This document shows positions 54,812 through 63,208 of a DNA stretch of 64,000 bases, one piece after another; the first letter of the stretch is position 1; each line of letters starts with the position of its first letter. A program made the translations under genes and the position numbers. The DNA is taken from positions 1 through 64,000 of the forward strand of contig QXPY01000014.1 in assembly GCA_003583745.1 (NCBI GenBank). The letters are read 5' to 3'. The notes under the pieces were generated by a model. That model was given only the letters and a program-made list of their open reading frames with translations. It was not told where the DNA came from and ran no database searches. The DNA comes from Rhodocyclales bacterium GT-UBC. GTDB lineage: Bacteria; Pseudomonadota; Gammaproteobacteria; Burkholderiales; Rhodocyclaceae.

Positions 54812-55327
54812 GATGCACCGGTCGATTTCCTGCATCCGCTTTTCGAGTTTGCCCGGCGTGAAGTTGCGGTCATTGGCATTGACCGCGTTGAATTTGCTGC
54901 CATCAATGACCACGACTGCCTGGGTAAAGAGATTGAGCTGACGGCACAGCACTATGAACTGACGGCAGACATTGCGGATGCCTTCGCCATCGTCCAGCCG
55001 TAAGTCTGCAATGGTTTTGAAATCGGGCGATAGCCGCCCGAGCAGCCACATCAGTTCGATATTCCGCCGCGCTTCCCGTTCCAGCCGGCAACTCGACTGA
55101 ATGCGATTGGGGTATCCATAGACATAAAGCTTCAGGAGTGTCAACGGATGATACGAACGTCGCCCAGTGGCAGCGGGCTCAACGGAGAAACCAAGCCAGC
55201 CCAGATCGAGTCGGTCGACAAACAGATCGCCAACACGAACCGGATTCTCTGCATCGATCTACTCGTCGAGTGATTCCGGCAGGAGCCTAATCTGCTGCAG
55301 GTTGTCACCTTCAATGAATCGCTTTAT
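54812..55327 (-). pseudogene. IS1182-type transposase remnant
   Basis: The minus strand encodes the N-terminal part of an IS1182-family transposase in one frame: KRFIEGDNLQQIRLLPESLD, then YHPLTLLKLYVYGYPNRIQS, ELMWLLGRLSPDFKTIADLR and VVVIDGSKFNAVNANDRNFT. The start codon is ATA rather than ATG, a TAG at 55261-55259 interrupts the frame, and the homology stops near 54812, leaving out the catalytic C-terminal half. It is a decayed insertion abutting the membrane protein gene. Confidence 0.85.
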
Positions 55328-55533
55328 GCCAACCCTCCGGTATTCATCGTCATAGAGGATTTAACGCACCGACCCACTGTTGGGAGTACACAGCTAAGGT
55401 GTTTTCACACAGCCTTCGGTGAATCCTGACTTGGGCTCGCCTGCCTGTCTTGGTCAGCAATGCGGCTCTTATTTGCCACTTAACCGTGGTTCATGGCGAA
55501 CGACAGGTATCTAAGTAGAGCGATCTTTCAAGA

Positions 55534-55554
55534 GCAGCACTCACTGTGTGCTGC
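55534..55554. promoter_or_regulatory. inverted repeat, candidate enhancer for the sigma-54 promoter
   Basis: GCAGCAC-N7-GTGCTGC is a perfect 7-bp inverted repeat about 90-110 bp upstream of the -24/-12 promoter, the usual distance for an activator site in sigma-54 systems. The remaining sequence from 55328 to 55533 shows no gene or strong signal. Confidence 0.55.
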
Positions 55555-55643
55555 ACTACGAAGCATGTCGAAATTCTTTACGGTTAGGACTTATTCTTGC
55601 TGCGCCTGATTCTAAGTTGCTGAAAGTTTGAAAAAACATTTGC

Positions 55644-55658
55644 TGGCACAGGGCTTGC
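55644..55658 (+). promoter_or_regulatory. sigma-54 (RpoN) -24/-12 promoter
   Basis: TGGCAC-AGGGC-TTGC matches the RpoN consensus TGGCAC-N5-TTGC exactly, with the GG and GC elements 10 bp apart. It lies about 55 bp before the PEP-CTERM start, leaving a leader of about 45 nt. Confidence 0.88.
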
Positions 55659-55713
55659 TTTCGTGTGCATCACATTTAAAACATCGAAACCTGCGATCAT
55701 TAGGGAGCGCTAA

Positions 55714-56283
55714 ATGAATATCAAGTCGGTATTGGCAACGTTGGCTATGGTTACGTCTGTAATTGGTTCTGCTCAGGCAGCAACGGTAGGCGGATCTGCT
55801 GCGAGCCTCTATTCAAATACTGGCCCGGGACTGACTTTCACTCAGACCGTAAATTTTTTGCCACCGGTAGGAAGTGTAACCGGCGGATCGCTGAGTATTA
55901 CCTTCAATGGTGACTTTTACACCGGTATGGGTGAGGACTTCCAAATCGTCGTTGACGGAGTGGATTTCGGAGTTGTCGGTAATGGCAATCCGCTTGACGA
56001 CCGTTTCACCAACGCTTCTGACAATTTTGATCACGACACAACGGCCACTATTACTGCAAGTATCATGGACAGTGAGTTAGCCTCGATGCTGTCAGATGGC
56101 TCTGTTTCACTCTTTTTTGCAGACATCGCGGCTACCGGTGACTGGATCGACTGGGTCAACACCTTTGACTGGCAAATTAACTATACGGAGTCCACTCAAA
56201 GCGTTCCGGAGCCGGCAACTCTTCTTTTGTTTGGCGCTGCCTTGGCTGGCATAGGTGCTGGACGCAAGCGTAATCGCGCTTAA
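55714..56283 (+). CDS. PEP-CTERM sorting domain exported protein
   Basis: The 189-residue precursor has a signal peptide ending in SAQAA, a Thr/Ser/Asp-rich beta-type mature region and a C-terminal sorting signal (VPEPATLLLFGAALAGIGAG plus a basic tail RKRNRA). Exosortase/archaeosortase-type enzymes process this signal, and such proteins take part in extracellular matrix or flocs in related bacteria. No exosortase is in this window. The DNA is less GC-rich than neighbours. AGGGAG precedes the ATG. Confidence 0.92.
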   Translation: MNIKSVLATLAMVTSVIGSAQAATVGGSAASLYSNTGPGLTFTQTVNFLPPVGSVTGGSLSITFNGDFYTGMGEDFQIVVDGVDFGVVGNGNPLDDRFTNASDNFDHDTTATITASIMDSELASMLSDGSVSLFFADIAATGDWIDWVNTFDWQINYTESTQSVPEPATLLLFGAALAGIGAGRKRNRA

Positions 56284-56304
56284 AACGCCAGAACACCTGT
56301 ATCC

Positions 56305-56328
56305 ATGGGCCGCAAATGCGGCCCATTT
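56305..56328 (+). terminator. intrinsic terminator of the PEP-CTERM gene
   Basis: ATGGGCCGCA-AA-TGCGGCCCAT is a perfect 10-bp stem, with a very short T tail, 21 bp past the stop. A second 8-bp hairpin (GCATTCTG/CAGAATGC) lies at 56349-56368. Confidence 0.75.
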
Positions 56329-56464
56329 AGCTTCTATGGTCACAGATTGCATTCTGCCGCCAGAATGCAGCTTGCTGAATCAACAGCCTGTGCCGACGCC
56401 AGGCATGCATGGAGACTGATTGCTGCCAACAGCAGGTGGTGCCGGGAACGGGGCTTGTTTGCTT

Positions 56465-57028
56465 TCATCCCGGCATGCCGTTTTTCTTTCGGCGCAGTCG
56501 CTCCAGGTCGGTGTCGTATCGCCTGATCAGGCTGTTGGCGGTTTCTTCCATGGAAAGCGTGATCGCAGTGGCAAAGCTACCGATTTCTCCGCCGTAGACC
56601 AGTTTGGCTTGCAGGGCAGCCTGTCGGTTGGCGAAAGCGACCTTGCTGACTGGCGTCATGACACCGCGCAGGTCGCTGCCGATCAGGTAGGTGGCGGAAG
56701 CCGCTTCGAAAAGGGCCTTGGGTTCGGCCGTGCTCTCGTAATCCGGGGCATAGATTGCCCGGAAGCCGCGCCGTCTCTCACGCAGCATGCATTCGGCGAC
56801 GCAATGGACGGAGCAGGTGCCCTGGGCATAACCGTCGCCGTAGTGCAGCAGGTGGCGGGCGTAATGGAATTTGCGCCGATCCATGTTGCAGATGACGCAA
56901 CGTGGGTGTTTTTCCAGTTCGTTGTCGAGCGGATTCGGGTCGATGGCGATTTCCGGCTTCTCTTGCGCCACGGCATCGCCCAGGAGGGGAAGGAGCAAGC
57001 CGGCCAGTAACAGGTTGCGTCTTTTCAT
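56465..57028 (-). CDS. nosL: NosL-like copper-binding protein
   Basis: The 187-residue precursor has a signal sequence (LLLAGLLLPLLGDAVAQ) without a lipobox and the NosL-type motif CVICNMDRRKFHYARH, followed by CSVHCVAEC. NosL proteins bind Cu(I), and in denitrifiers help to assemble nitrous oxide reductase. Here no nos genes are nearby. It lies 82 bp after the TonB receptor gene on the same strand, suggesting a copper or metal-chelate role for that operon. Function inferred. Confidence 0.8.
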   Translation of the reverse strand: MKRRNLLLAGLLLPLLGDAVAQEKPEIAIDPNPLDNELEKHPRCVICNMDRRKFHYARHLLHYGDGYAQGTCSVHCVAECMLRERRRGFRAIYAPDYESTAEPKALFEAASATYLIGSDLRGVMTPVSKVAFANRQAALQAKLVYGGEIGSFATAITLSMEETANSLIRRYDTDLERLRRKKNGMPG

Positions 57029-57110
57029 GCGGGGATTCCTCGGTGAGGCTGGGCGATTCGACGGCCGATGATGAAGGCCGGGAATCGCCCGTTGGCTTCG
57101 TTCCGGCGAC

Positions 57111-59471
57111 TCAGTAGCTGACGCGCAGGGTCAGCATGTAATTTCTCGGGTCACCAAAGGTGTTGTAGGTATTGGTTCCTCCCAGGCGGGTGTAATAGGT
57201 TTTGTCGAAAATGTTGTTGGCATTCAGGGCGATCTTGTAGTTCTGGTTGATCGCATAGCCGATCTGGAGATTGGTCACGACATAGCCGTTTTGGCTGCGC
57301 GCCATGACACTCGATGTCGAGGTGCCGCTGGCCGATTGGGTGGCGCCGACCAGGCCGACGCCGAGACTGACCCCGTTCAGCATGCCTTCGCCAAAGCGGT
57401 ACATGTTCCACAGCTTGAACATCTCCCTGGGATACCAGAAGCTGACGGGCTGGCCTTGTGCCGTGGCGTGCTTCAGGTACTCGGTCTTGAGGTTGGTGTA
57501 GCCGCCGGAAATGTCCCAGCGGGGCAGCGGGCTGCCGGTTACTTCCAGTTCCCAGCCCTTGCTTTCCAATTCACCGGCTGCGATGTAGTAGTTTGGATTG
57601 GTCGTATCGGTCAGGGCGCGATTGGTATCCCTGATGTTGAACAAGGCCAGGGTGGCCCCCAGCTTGCCGTCGAAAAATTCGGTCTTGCTACCGATTTCGA
57701 ACTGGCGCCCGACGCGCGGCTCGAGCGTGCTGCCGTCGACGCGTTTTTGCGTTTGCGGTACGAAGATGTCCGAGTAGCTCCCGTAGAGGGTGACGTGCTT
57801 GGAAATATCGAAGAGCAGGCCGGCATACGGGGTGAACTCGCCTTTTGTCTTGGCTCCTTGTGCCCAGTCGGTCGGCGACGGATTGGGGGCCGTCGTCCGC
57901 GACTTGTAGCTGTAGTCCGAGAAGCGACCGCCGATCACCAGCGTCAAGGGGTCGAGAAGGCTGAAGCGCGCCTGCCCGTACAACCCGGTCTGGGTCGTCA
58001 CGCTTTCGCTGCCCGTCGCGTAGGCGACCGAAGGTTCGGCAACGGCGGGTGGGTCAGCCAGCAGGACATTGGCAACCTTCAGATAGCTGCTGCCCGGCGA
58101 ATTGCCGTTGGCGCCCTGACCCTTGCTTTCAAAGCGGCTGTAATTGGCGCCGATCGTCAGGTTGTGCTGGCGGCCGAGCAATTCGAAGGGGCCGGAAGCA
58201 AAGGCGTCGATGCTGTCGCTCAGATAGTCGTAGTCGAATTCGCGGCGCATGTAGCTGGAGATGACACCGGTGGTCGGATTCACCCCGTCGTTGGCGTAAC
58301 CCTCCTTGAAATACTGGCTTTGTTTGCGCCGGTTAACCCGCAGCGTCCCGTTCCAGGCATTGTCAAACTTGTGTTTGACCTCGGTGCCGATATCCATCGT
58401 TCTCCATTTCAGCGTGTTCCAATCCGGATACGGGTTGAAAGAGCGATCGACGTTGAGGAATTTGCCATTGGTGTAAGCCGGCAGGCCCGAGAAGCCGGTC
58501 GAGTCGTTGTCCTGAATGGCGAGGTAGGCGTTGGCGCTGGTCGAAGGCGAAAAGACGTATTCCAAGGTGCCGTAACCCAGCCATTTCTTGTCGTGAACCC
58601 GGTTGTAGACATAGTCGCGGTCCTGGTACGACAGGACGGCACGGCCGCGCAAGCTTTTGTCGGCATTCAAGGGGCCGGTGACATCGGCCTCCAGGCGGTT
58701 GTTATTCCACGTGCCGGTCGAGGCAACGAAATTGGCGGCATAGGTATCCGCAGCATGCTTGCGGACAAAGTTGACAACCCCGGAAATGGCCCCGGAGCCC
58801 TGTAGCAAGCCTGCCGGCCCGCGCAAGACCTCGATCCGCTCATAAAGTGCCAGATCGAATTGCTGGTAGCCCGAAAGCGGAAGTCCGGACGGCACGCCAT
58901 CGTGCTCGATTTCAAGCGCTGCACCACGCGAATGATACTGCCCCTGCGTAATGTCGTTTGCAATGGCCTGCACGCCGGTGATCTGGCTCAAGGCATCCCA
59001 AACCGTCACCATGTTCTGGTCGTCCATCTGCTGCCGGGTCAGCACCGAGACCGAATTCGGTATTTCGCGAGGCGTCAGCGGTGTCTTGCCGGCAACCGTG
59101 ATCTTGTCGGCCTTGTAGCCCTGTTCCGCATTGGCCGTGACCCTGACTTCCGACAGCTGCTTGTTGCCTTGTTCCGCCGGTCGTTTCTGCACGACATAGG
59201 TCCCCTTGCCGGTGCTGCTGAAGGTGAATCCGCTGCTTTCCAGCAATTTGCGCAGCGCTTCTTCCGGGCTGAGTTGGCCGCGCAGTGCCGAGGCCTGGGC
59301 GCCTTTGAGTTCGTCGGCGCTGAACAGGATCTGGATGCCGCTCTGGCTGGCCAGCGTGGTCAGGGCACTGCCCAGGCTCTGGGCGGAGATGTCGATCGGT
59401 TTGGCTTGGGCCAGAACGCCGCCCGAGTAGATCGAGGCGACAAGCAGCGCGAGGCGCAGCGGTTGGTGCAT
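57111..59471 (-). CDS. TonB-dependent receptor with N-terminal STN signalling domain
   Basis: The 786-residue precursor has a signal peptide ending in VLAQA, an STN domain (IDISAQSLGSALTTLASQSG, about residues 25-95), a plug (PNSVSVLTRQQMDD; GVQAIANDITQGQYHSRGAA) and a barrel ending LTLRVSY. The siderophore-receptor type is clear. The STN domain contacts FecR, encoded upstream, for trans-envelope signalling. The start is the ATG at 59471. The ligand is unknown, and the NosL neighbour raises the option of a copper chelate rather than a ferric siderophore. Confidence 0.93.
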   Translation of the reverse strand: MHQPLRLALLVASIYSGGVLAQAKPIDISAQSLGSALTTLASQSGIQILFSADELKGAQASALRGQLSPEEALRKLLESSGFTFSSTGKGTYVVQKRPAEQGNKQLSEVRVTANAEQGYKADKITVAGKTPLTPREIPNSVSVLTRQQMDDQNMVTVWDALSQITGVQAIANDITQGQYHSRGAALEIEHDGVPSGLPLSGYQQFDLALYERIEVLRGPAGLLQGSGAISGVVNFVRKHAADTYAANFVASTGTWNNNRLEADVTGPLNADKSLRGRAVLSYQDRDYVYNRVHDKKWLGYGTLEYVFSPSTSANAYLAIQDNDSTGFSGLPAYTNGKFLNVDRSFNPYPDWNTLKWRTMDIGTEVKHKFDNAWNGTLRVNRRKQSQYFKEGYANDGVNPTTGVISSYMRREFDYDYLSDSIDAFASGPFELLGRQHNLTIGANYSRFESKGQGANGNSPGSSYLKVANVLLADPPAVAEPSVAYATGSESVTTQTGLYGQARFSLLDPLTLVIGGRFSDYSYKSRTTAPNPSPTDWAQGAKTKGEFTPYAGLLFDISKHVTLYGSYSDIFVPQTQKRVDGSTLEPRVGRQFEIGSKTEFFDGKLGATLALFNIRDTNRALTDTTNPNYYIAAGELESKGWELEVTGSPLPRWDISGGYTNLKTEYLKHATAQGQPVSFWYPREMFKLWNMYRFGEGMLNGVSLGVGLVGATQSASGTSTSSVMARSQNGYVVTNLQIGYAINQNYKIALNANNIFDKTYYTRLGGTNTYNTFGDPRNYMLTLRVSY

Positions 59472-59573
59472 GGAGTTTCCCCTTTTTTTGCTGTGTTTTG
59501 ATTGGGCGATTTCGCCCGACAAGAACTAAGACGAAAAAGGGCGGCCGACCCTGACATCGATCGGCAAATATTT

Positions 59574-60494
59574 TCATCGGCGACGCAAGCGCGTGCCGTC
59601 CGGGCCTTCTTCGAGCCTGATCGGCAAAATGGCGCACAGCGCCTTGAGCAGCCCGGCACGATCCTGGCGCTCGAATACGCCGCTGACCCGGTAGCGGTCG
59701 AGCGAGGCATCGCCGAGCAGGACAGGGCGTTCGTGCTGGCGGTTGATTTGCCTGGCCACTTCGCCGAGTGAGGCGTTCTCGAATTGCCAGCGGTCGTGCA
59801 ACCAGCTTTCCACCTCCTGCGGGCTGATTTGCCGGGTGGCATAAACAACGTCCGCACCATAGCTGGCTTGCCGGCCGGCGCTAAGCAGCCATTTCCGTTC
59901 GCTGTGGTCGAGATTGATTTCGATGGCGCCTTCGGCGACCGAAACCGTGACCTGGCCCTGGTCTTCCAGTACGTTGAAAGTGGTCCCGATGTCGCGCAGG
60001 CGGCCGTGGCCGGCGATCACCTCGAACGGCCGGATGCCAGGCGCCACCTTGAACAAGGCCTGGCCTTGCTGAACGGTGATGCGCCGTCGCCACGGGGTGT
60101 ATTCGACGTGCAGTCTGCTGTCGGCATCGATGTCGACGGTCGAGCCATCGCTCAAGTTCAGGTGGCGCGTTTCGCCGATGCCGGTTTGATCGATGCTGTC
60201 GCCCGTCGTCAGCTGAAGCAGTGCAGCCAGGGCGGCGATGCAGAGGCCGGCGCCCGCGGCAAGGCGCTTTTTGCGTCGCCGTTGCGGCGGGACGCTGTCC
60301 AGTGCGCCCCAGAGTTTTTCAAAACAGGCGTATTCGCGTTGATGCTTGTCCGAGGTGGCGAGCCAGCGCCGGAAGCGCTGCCGTTCGTGCTCGCCGACCC
60401 GGGGCTGGCGCATGCGGACGAACCAGGTGGCCGCCTCTTCGGCCAGGGCGGGCGGCGCTACGTCGCCATGGTCAAGGCGGGGCGGCGGGCTCAT
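59574..60494 (-). CDS. fecR: FecR-type anti-sigma/sigma regulator
   Basis: The 306-residue protein has an N-terminal cytoplasmic DUF4880-like domain (EEAATWFVRMRQPRVGEHER; FRRWLATSDKHQREYACFEK), one membrane helix near residues 80-97, and the periplasmic FecR domain (LNLSDGSTVDIDADSRLHVE). It passes the receptor signal to the sigma factor. The start is the ATG at 60494, overlapping the sigma-factor stop by 4 bp. An in-frame extension to 60635 runs back through the sigma gene and is not used. Confidence 0.92.
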   Translation of the reverse strand: MSPPPRLDHGDVAPPALAEEAATWFVRMRQPRVGEHERQRFRRWLATSDKHQREYACFEKLWGALDSVPPQRRRKKRLAAGAGLCIAALAALLQLTTGDSIDQTGIGETRHLNLSDGSTVDIDADSRLHVEYTPWRRRITVQQGQALFKVAPGIRPFEVIAGHGRLRDIGTTFNVLEDQGQVTVSVAEGAIEINLDHSERKWLLSAGRQASYGADVVYATRQISPQEVESWLHDRWQFENASLGEVARQINRQHERPVLLGDASLDRYRVSGVFERQDRAGLLKALCAILPIRLEEGPDGTRLRRR

Positions 60495-60988
60495 GCCGGC
60501 ATCACGCGCAGACGCAGCTGGACCAGGGCGCGAACGAGGTGCTTTTCGATGGCATTGAGCGTTATCCGATATTCCTCGGCCAGTCTGGCTTGCGGAATGC
60601 CATCGAATTTGTGGCGGATGAAGATCTCGCGGCATTTCGGTGGCAATTCCTCGATTGCCTGGCGCAGGCGGTCGAGTTCCTGGCGGGCAATGGCGAAGCG
60701 CTCGGGCGACGGGGTGTCGGCGGCCAGGTCATGGCATTCATCGATGTCTACCCATTGTCCGGCTGGTTGTGGGTTGGCCCGGAGGTGGTCGATCAGCAGA
60801 TTGCCGGCAATGCGGAACAGGAAGGCGCGCGGATTCTGGATGGGAGAAGCCGGTGTCGCCGCCATGTAGCGGATGAAAACCTCGTGGGCCAGTTCCGCCG
60901 CAGCTTCGACGCAGGCCAGCCGGTGTGCCAGGTAACGGCGGATTTCACCGATGTGATCGATATAAAGGCGGGTGATTGCGCTGGCCAT
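60491..60988 (-). CDS. fecI: FecI-type ECF sigma factor
   Basis: The 165-residue protein has sigma region 2 (LYIDHIGEIRRYLAHRLACV; AFLFRIAGNLLIDHLRAN) and region 4 (AIEELPPKCREIFIRHKFDG; RLAEEYRITLNAIEKHLVRA). It would direct transcription of the receptor operon. The start is placed at the ATG at 60988 by family length; a TTG at 61033 would add 15 residues. No Fur box was seen upstream. It forms fecI-fecR-receptor-nosL on one strand. Confidence 0.92.
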   Translation of the reverse strand: MASAITRLYIDHIGEIRRYLAHRLACVEAAAELAHEVFIRYMAATPASPIQNPRAFLFRIAGNLLIDHLRANPQPAGQWVDIDECHDLAADTPSPERFAIARQELDRLRQAIEELPPKCREIFIRHKFDGIPQARLAEEYRITLNAIEKHLVRALVQLRLRVMPA

Positions 60989-61088
60989 GGCGGGCAGGTG
61001 ACGGGCGGTATGTCGCTGATTTTGTGGCCGCAATTCTAGGGGGGATTATGACTTTGGGCCTGCGACTAATTGCCGCACTGGCGGTGCA

Positions 61089-61634
61089 TCAAGCCATTGT
61101 CATGGGGCGTTTCTTGGCCAGTTTGCGTTGCAGGGTACGCCGGTGCATCTTGAGGGCGCGGGCGGTGGCGGCAATGTTGCCGGCATGTTCGGCCAGCGTG
61201 CGCTGGATGTATTCCCACTCCAGGTGCTGGACGGTCATCCGGTCTTCGGCGGGGATTTCCGGAATCTCGATCCTGTCGTCGATCAGTGCCTTGACGATGT
61301 CGCTGACGCTGGCCGGCTTGGGCAGATACTGGCTGGCGCCCAGTTTGAGCGCGCCGACGGCGGTCTGGATGCTGGCGTAGCCGGTGAGGATGACGATACG
61401 GGCAGCCGGGGCGATGTCGAGTAGCGGCTGAATCAGATTCAGGCCGGACTGGCCAGCGAGGTTCAGGTCGAGCAGGATGTATTCCGGATCTTCGCGCAGA
61501 CAAAGGTCGAGACCGTCGGCGATGTTGCCGGCGGCACTGACCATGAAGCCGCGCCGGGCCAGGGCGCGGGCCAGGACTTCGCGGTAGTTTTCGTCGTCGT
61601 CGATGATGAGCAGATGGCGGTCTTCGGGGGTCAT
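61089..61634 (-). CDS. regA: redox response regulator RegA/PrrA
   Basis: The 181-residue protein has a receiver (IIDDDENYREVLARALARRG; phospho-acceptor Asp56 in ILLDLNLAGQSG; Lys in LPKPAS) and a Fis-type helix-turn-helix nearly identical to RegA (EWEYIQRTLAEHAGNIAATA; RALKMHRRTLQRKLAKK). It controls genes for respiration, carbon and nitrogen metabolism with redox state. It overlaps regB by 4 bp. The bd oxidase operon on the opposite side is a plausible target. Confidence 0.95.
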   Translation of the reverse strand: MTPEDRHLLIIDDDENYREVLARALARRGFMVSAAGNIADGLDLCLREDPEYILLDLNLAGQSGLNLIQPLLDIAPAARIVILTGYASIQTAVGALKLGASQYLPKPASVSDIVKALIDDRIEIPEIPAEDRMTVQHLEWEYIQRTLAEHAGNIAATARALKMHRRTLQRKLAKKRPMTMA

Positions 61635-62917
61635 GTTGCAGCTTCCGATCTTGCGGGGAGGGGGAGGTCGAGATGCGCGCGGGTACCGCCCGCAGCCCTG
61701 GCCTGCAGCGAGAGGGTGCCGCCCAGGCGTTCGATGGCGGTTCGGGAAAGCAAGAGGCCGATGCCCATGCCGGTGGCCGACATGATCGGCGTGCCGCTGG
61801 CAAAGGCCTCTAGTTCTTTGGCCGAGATGCCATGGCCGTTGTCATCGATCGACAGGGCCAGGTGTTGTCCGATGATGTCGCCGTGCAGGCTGATTTGCGA
61901 GGCATTGGCCTTGTCGGCGTTGTCGAGCAGATTGGTCAGGGCTCTTTCCAGCGGAATGTCGAGCGGTGCACTGCAGTGTCCGAACGCCTCGCTGTAGTGG
62001 CCGATGATGCAGGCTCGGGGGTGCAGCGCCTGCCAGGCGCCGACAATGCCGTTCAGCCAGGTATCGAGCGCCATGTCGCTGGGCGCATCGGCTCCGCCAT
62101 CGCGTAAATGGCCGGCGCGCTGGGTCAACTGGGTCAGGGCCTGTTTGCAGGCGGCGACCTGGCGTTGCATCAGGCCCAGATCGGGACGCAGCGCATCAGG
62201 GAGTACGGCTTCGTCCATCCATTCGTCGATCAGCAGGCTCAGGGTGGCGAGCGGGGTGCTCAGTTCATGCGCCGCACCGGCGGCCAGGCTGCCCATCGAA
62301 ATCAGCCAGTCGTTGCGGATCGCCTGCTCACGGGCCTCGGCCAGCGCGGTGTCGCGCTCGCGTACGGCCCGGGTCATTTGCAGGATGAACCAGATGACGA
62401 CGATGGCGGAAACGACAAAGACCAGCCACATGCCAAGCAGGTGCAGATGCGTCGCAGTTTGCGAATCGGCGATGGCCAGCGGCTGGTGATACCGCCACAG
62501 GAAGCTGTAGGTGAGGATGGCGGTTGCACCGAGCAACCAAGCCTGGGCGCGCCCGAGCACGATGGCGCCGATGGCGACCAGGGGCAGGAAAACCGAGATC
62601 AGCGGATTGCTGGCGCCGCCGGAAAGGTAGATGTAGCTGCTCCAGCTGGCCAGGTCGAAAAAGAGCTGGATCAGCGGCGAGAACATCGGCAAGCCTTCGC
62701 TACTGCCGCTGTTGAAAACCTGGGCCAGATGCAGGCAGGCGTTGATGGCGGCGATGAAGGTGGCGAAGGCAAGTAGGCGGGGCATCAGGCTGGCCGAACC
62801 GAGAATGTTCGGACTGATCAGGGCGGCAGCCAGCATGGCCAGCACCGATAGCCAGCGCAAGTTGATCAGACGGGCCTGGGTTATTTGGGTCAGCGAACTA
62901 ATCAAGGTGCCTGCCAT
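61631..62917 (-). CDS. regB: redox sensor histidine kinase RegB/PrrB
   Basis: The 428-residue protein has six N-terminal membrane helices, with the quinone-site motif GGASNP at residues 100-105, then AAGAAHELSTPLATLSLLID (His217) and an ATPase domain (NLLDNADKANA; DDNGHGIS; GMGIGLLLSRTAIERLGG). It senses the quinone pool and phosphorylates RegA. The start is uncertain: ATG 62917 follows directly after a terminator-like hairpin and lacks a ribosome site, while TTG at 62905 has GGCAGG just before it. Confidence 0.92.
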   Translation of the reverse strand: MAGTLISSLTQITQARLINLRWLSVLAMLAAALISPNILGSASLMPRLLAFATFIAAINACLHLAQVFNSGSSEGLPMFSPLIQLFFDLASWSSYIYLSGGASNPLISVFLPLVAIGAIVLGRAQAWLLGATAILTYSFLWRYHQPLAIADSQTATHLHLLGMWLVFVVSAIVVIWFILQMTRAVRERDTALAEAREQAIRNDWLISMGSLAAGAAHELSTPLATLSLLIDEWMDEAVLPDALRPDLGLMQRQVAACKQALTQLTQRAGHLRDGGADAPSDMALDTWLNGIVGAWQALHPRACIIGHYSEAFGHCSAPLDIPLERALTNLLDNADKANASQISLHGDIIGQHLALSIDDNGHGISAKELEAFASGTPIMSATGMGIGLLLSRTAIERLGGTLSLQARAAGGTRAHLDLPLPARSEAAT

Positions 62918-62920
62918 GCC

Positions 62921-62947
62921 AAAAAAGAAGCCCCGCTGCCGGGGCTT
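62921..62947 (-). terminator. terminator-like hairpin at the regB start
   Basis: On the minus strand AAGCCCCG-GCAG-CGGGGCTT, a perfect 8-bp stem, is followed by CTTTTTT and then the regB ATG after three bases. It would stop transcripts entering regB from upstream, or act as an attenuator. Confidence 0.75.
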
Positions 62948-63017
62948 GAAGTCGAGAGGTGCCCGGTGTCGGGAACACTTGACTCATGACTATAGGGATG
63001 GCGGTCGAAGCCGGGAA

Positions 63018-63064
63018 GTGACCAATTGTCGCGCCAGGATGGCTGAGGGGCGACAAATTGTCAT
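63018..63064. promoter_or_regulatory. paired palindromic sites between regB and cydP
   Basis: Two 15-mers, GTGACCA-A-TTGTCGC (63018-63032) and GCGACAA-A-TTGTCAT (63050-63064), are 32 bp apart centre to centre and mirror each other. Each has one perfect half and a second half matching 5 of 7 bases of GCGACAA-N-TTGTCGC. A flanking half, TTGGTCAC, lies at 63072-63079. They probably bind a regulator of the bd oxidase and perhaps regBA. Confidence 0.55.
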
Positions 63065-63208
63065 GCGGCGTTTGGTCACTTCTCCCGTGTCGTTGTCATG
63101 GGGAGAATCGCCGCGTCCATCGTTTCCTTAGCCTGGACACACCTCCACGGGCGCACTGCTGCCAAGCGGTGCGCCCAACTCCATAGATCATTCTTGCGCG
63201 AGGAACCC

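Noticed and set aside
56349..56368. second hairpin after the PEP-CTERM gene as an independent terminator
   Set aside because: The 8-bp stem is good, but no T tract follows on either side. It is noted only with the first hairpin.
57291..58805. 504-residue plus-strand frame opposite the TonB receptor gene
   Set aside because: Antisense shadow of the receptor, with no domain and no promoter.
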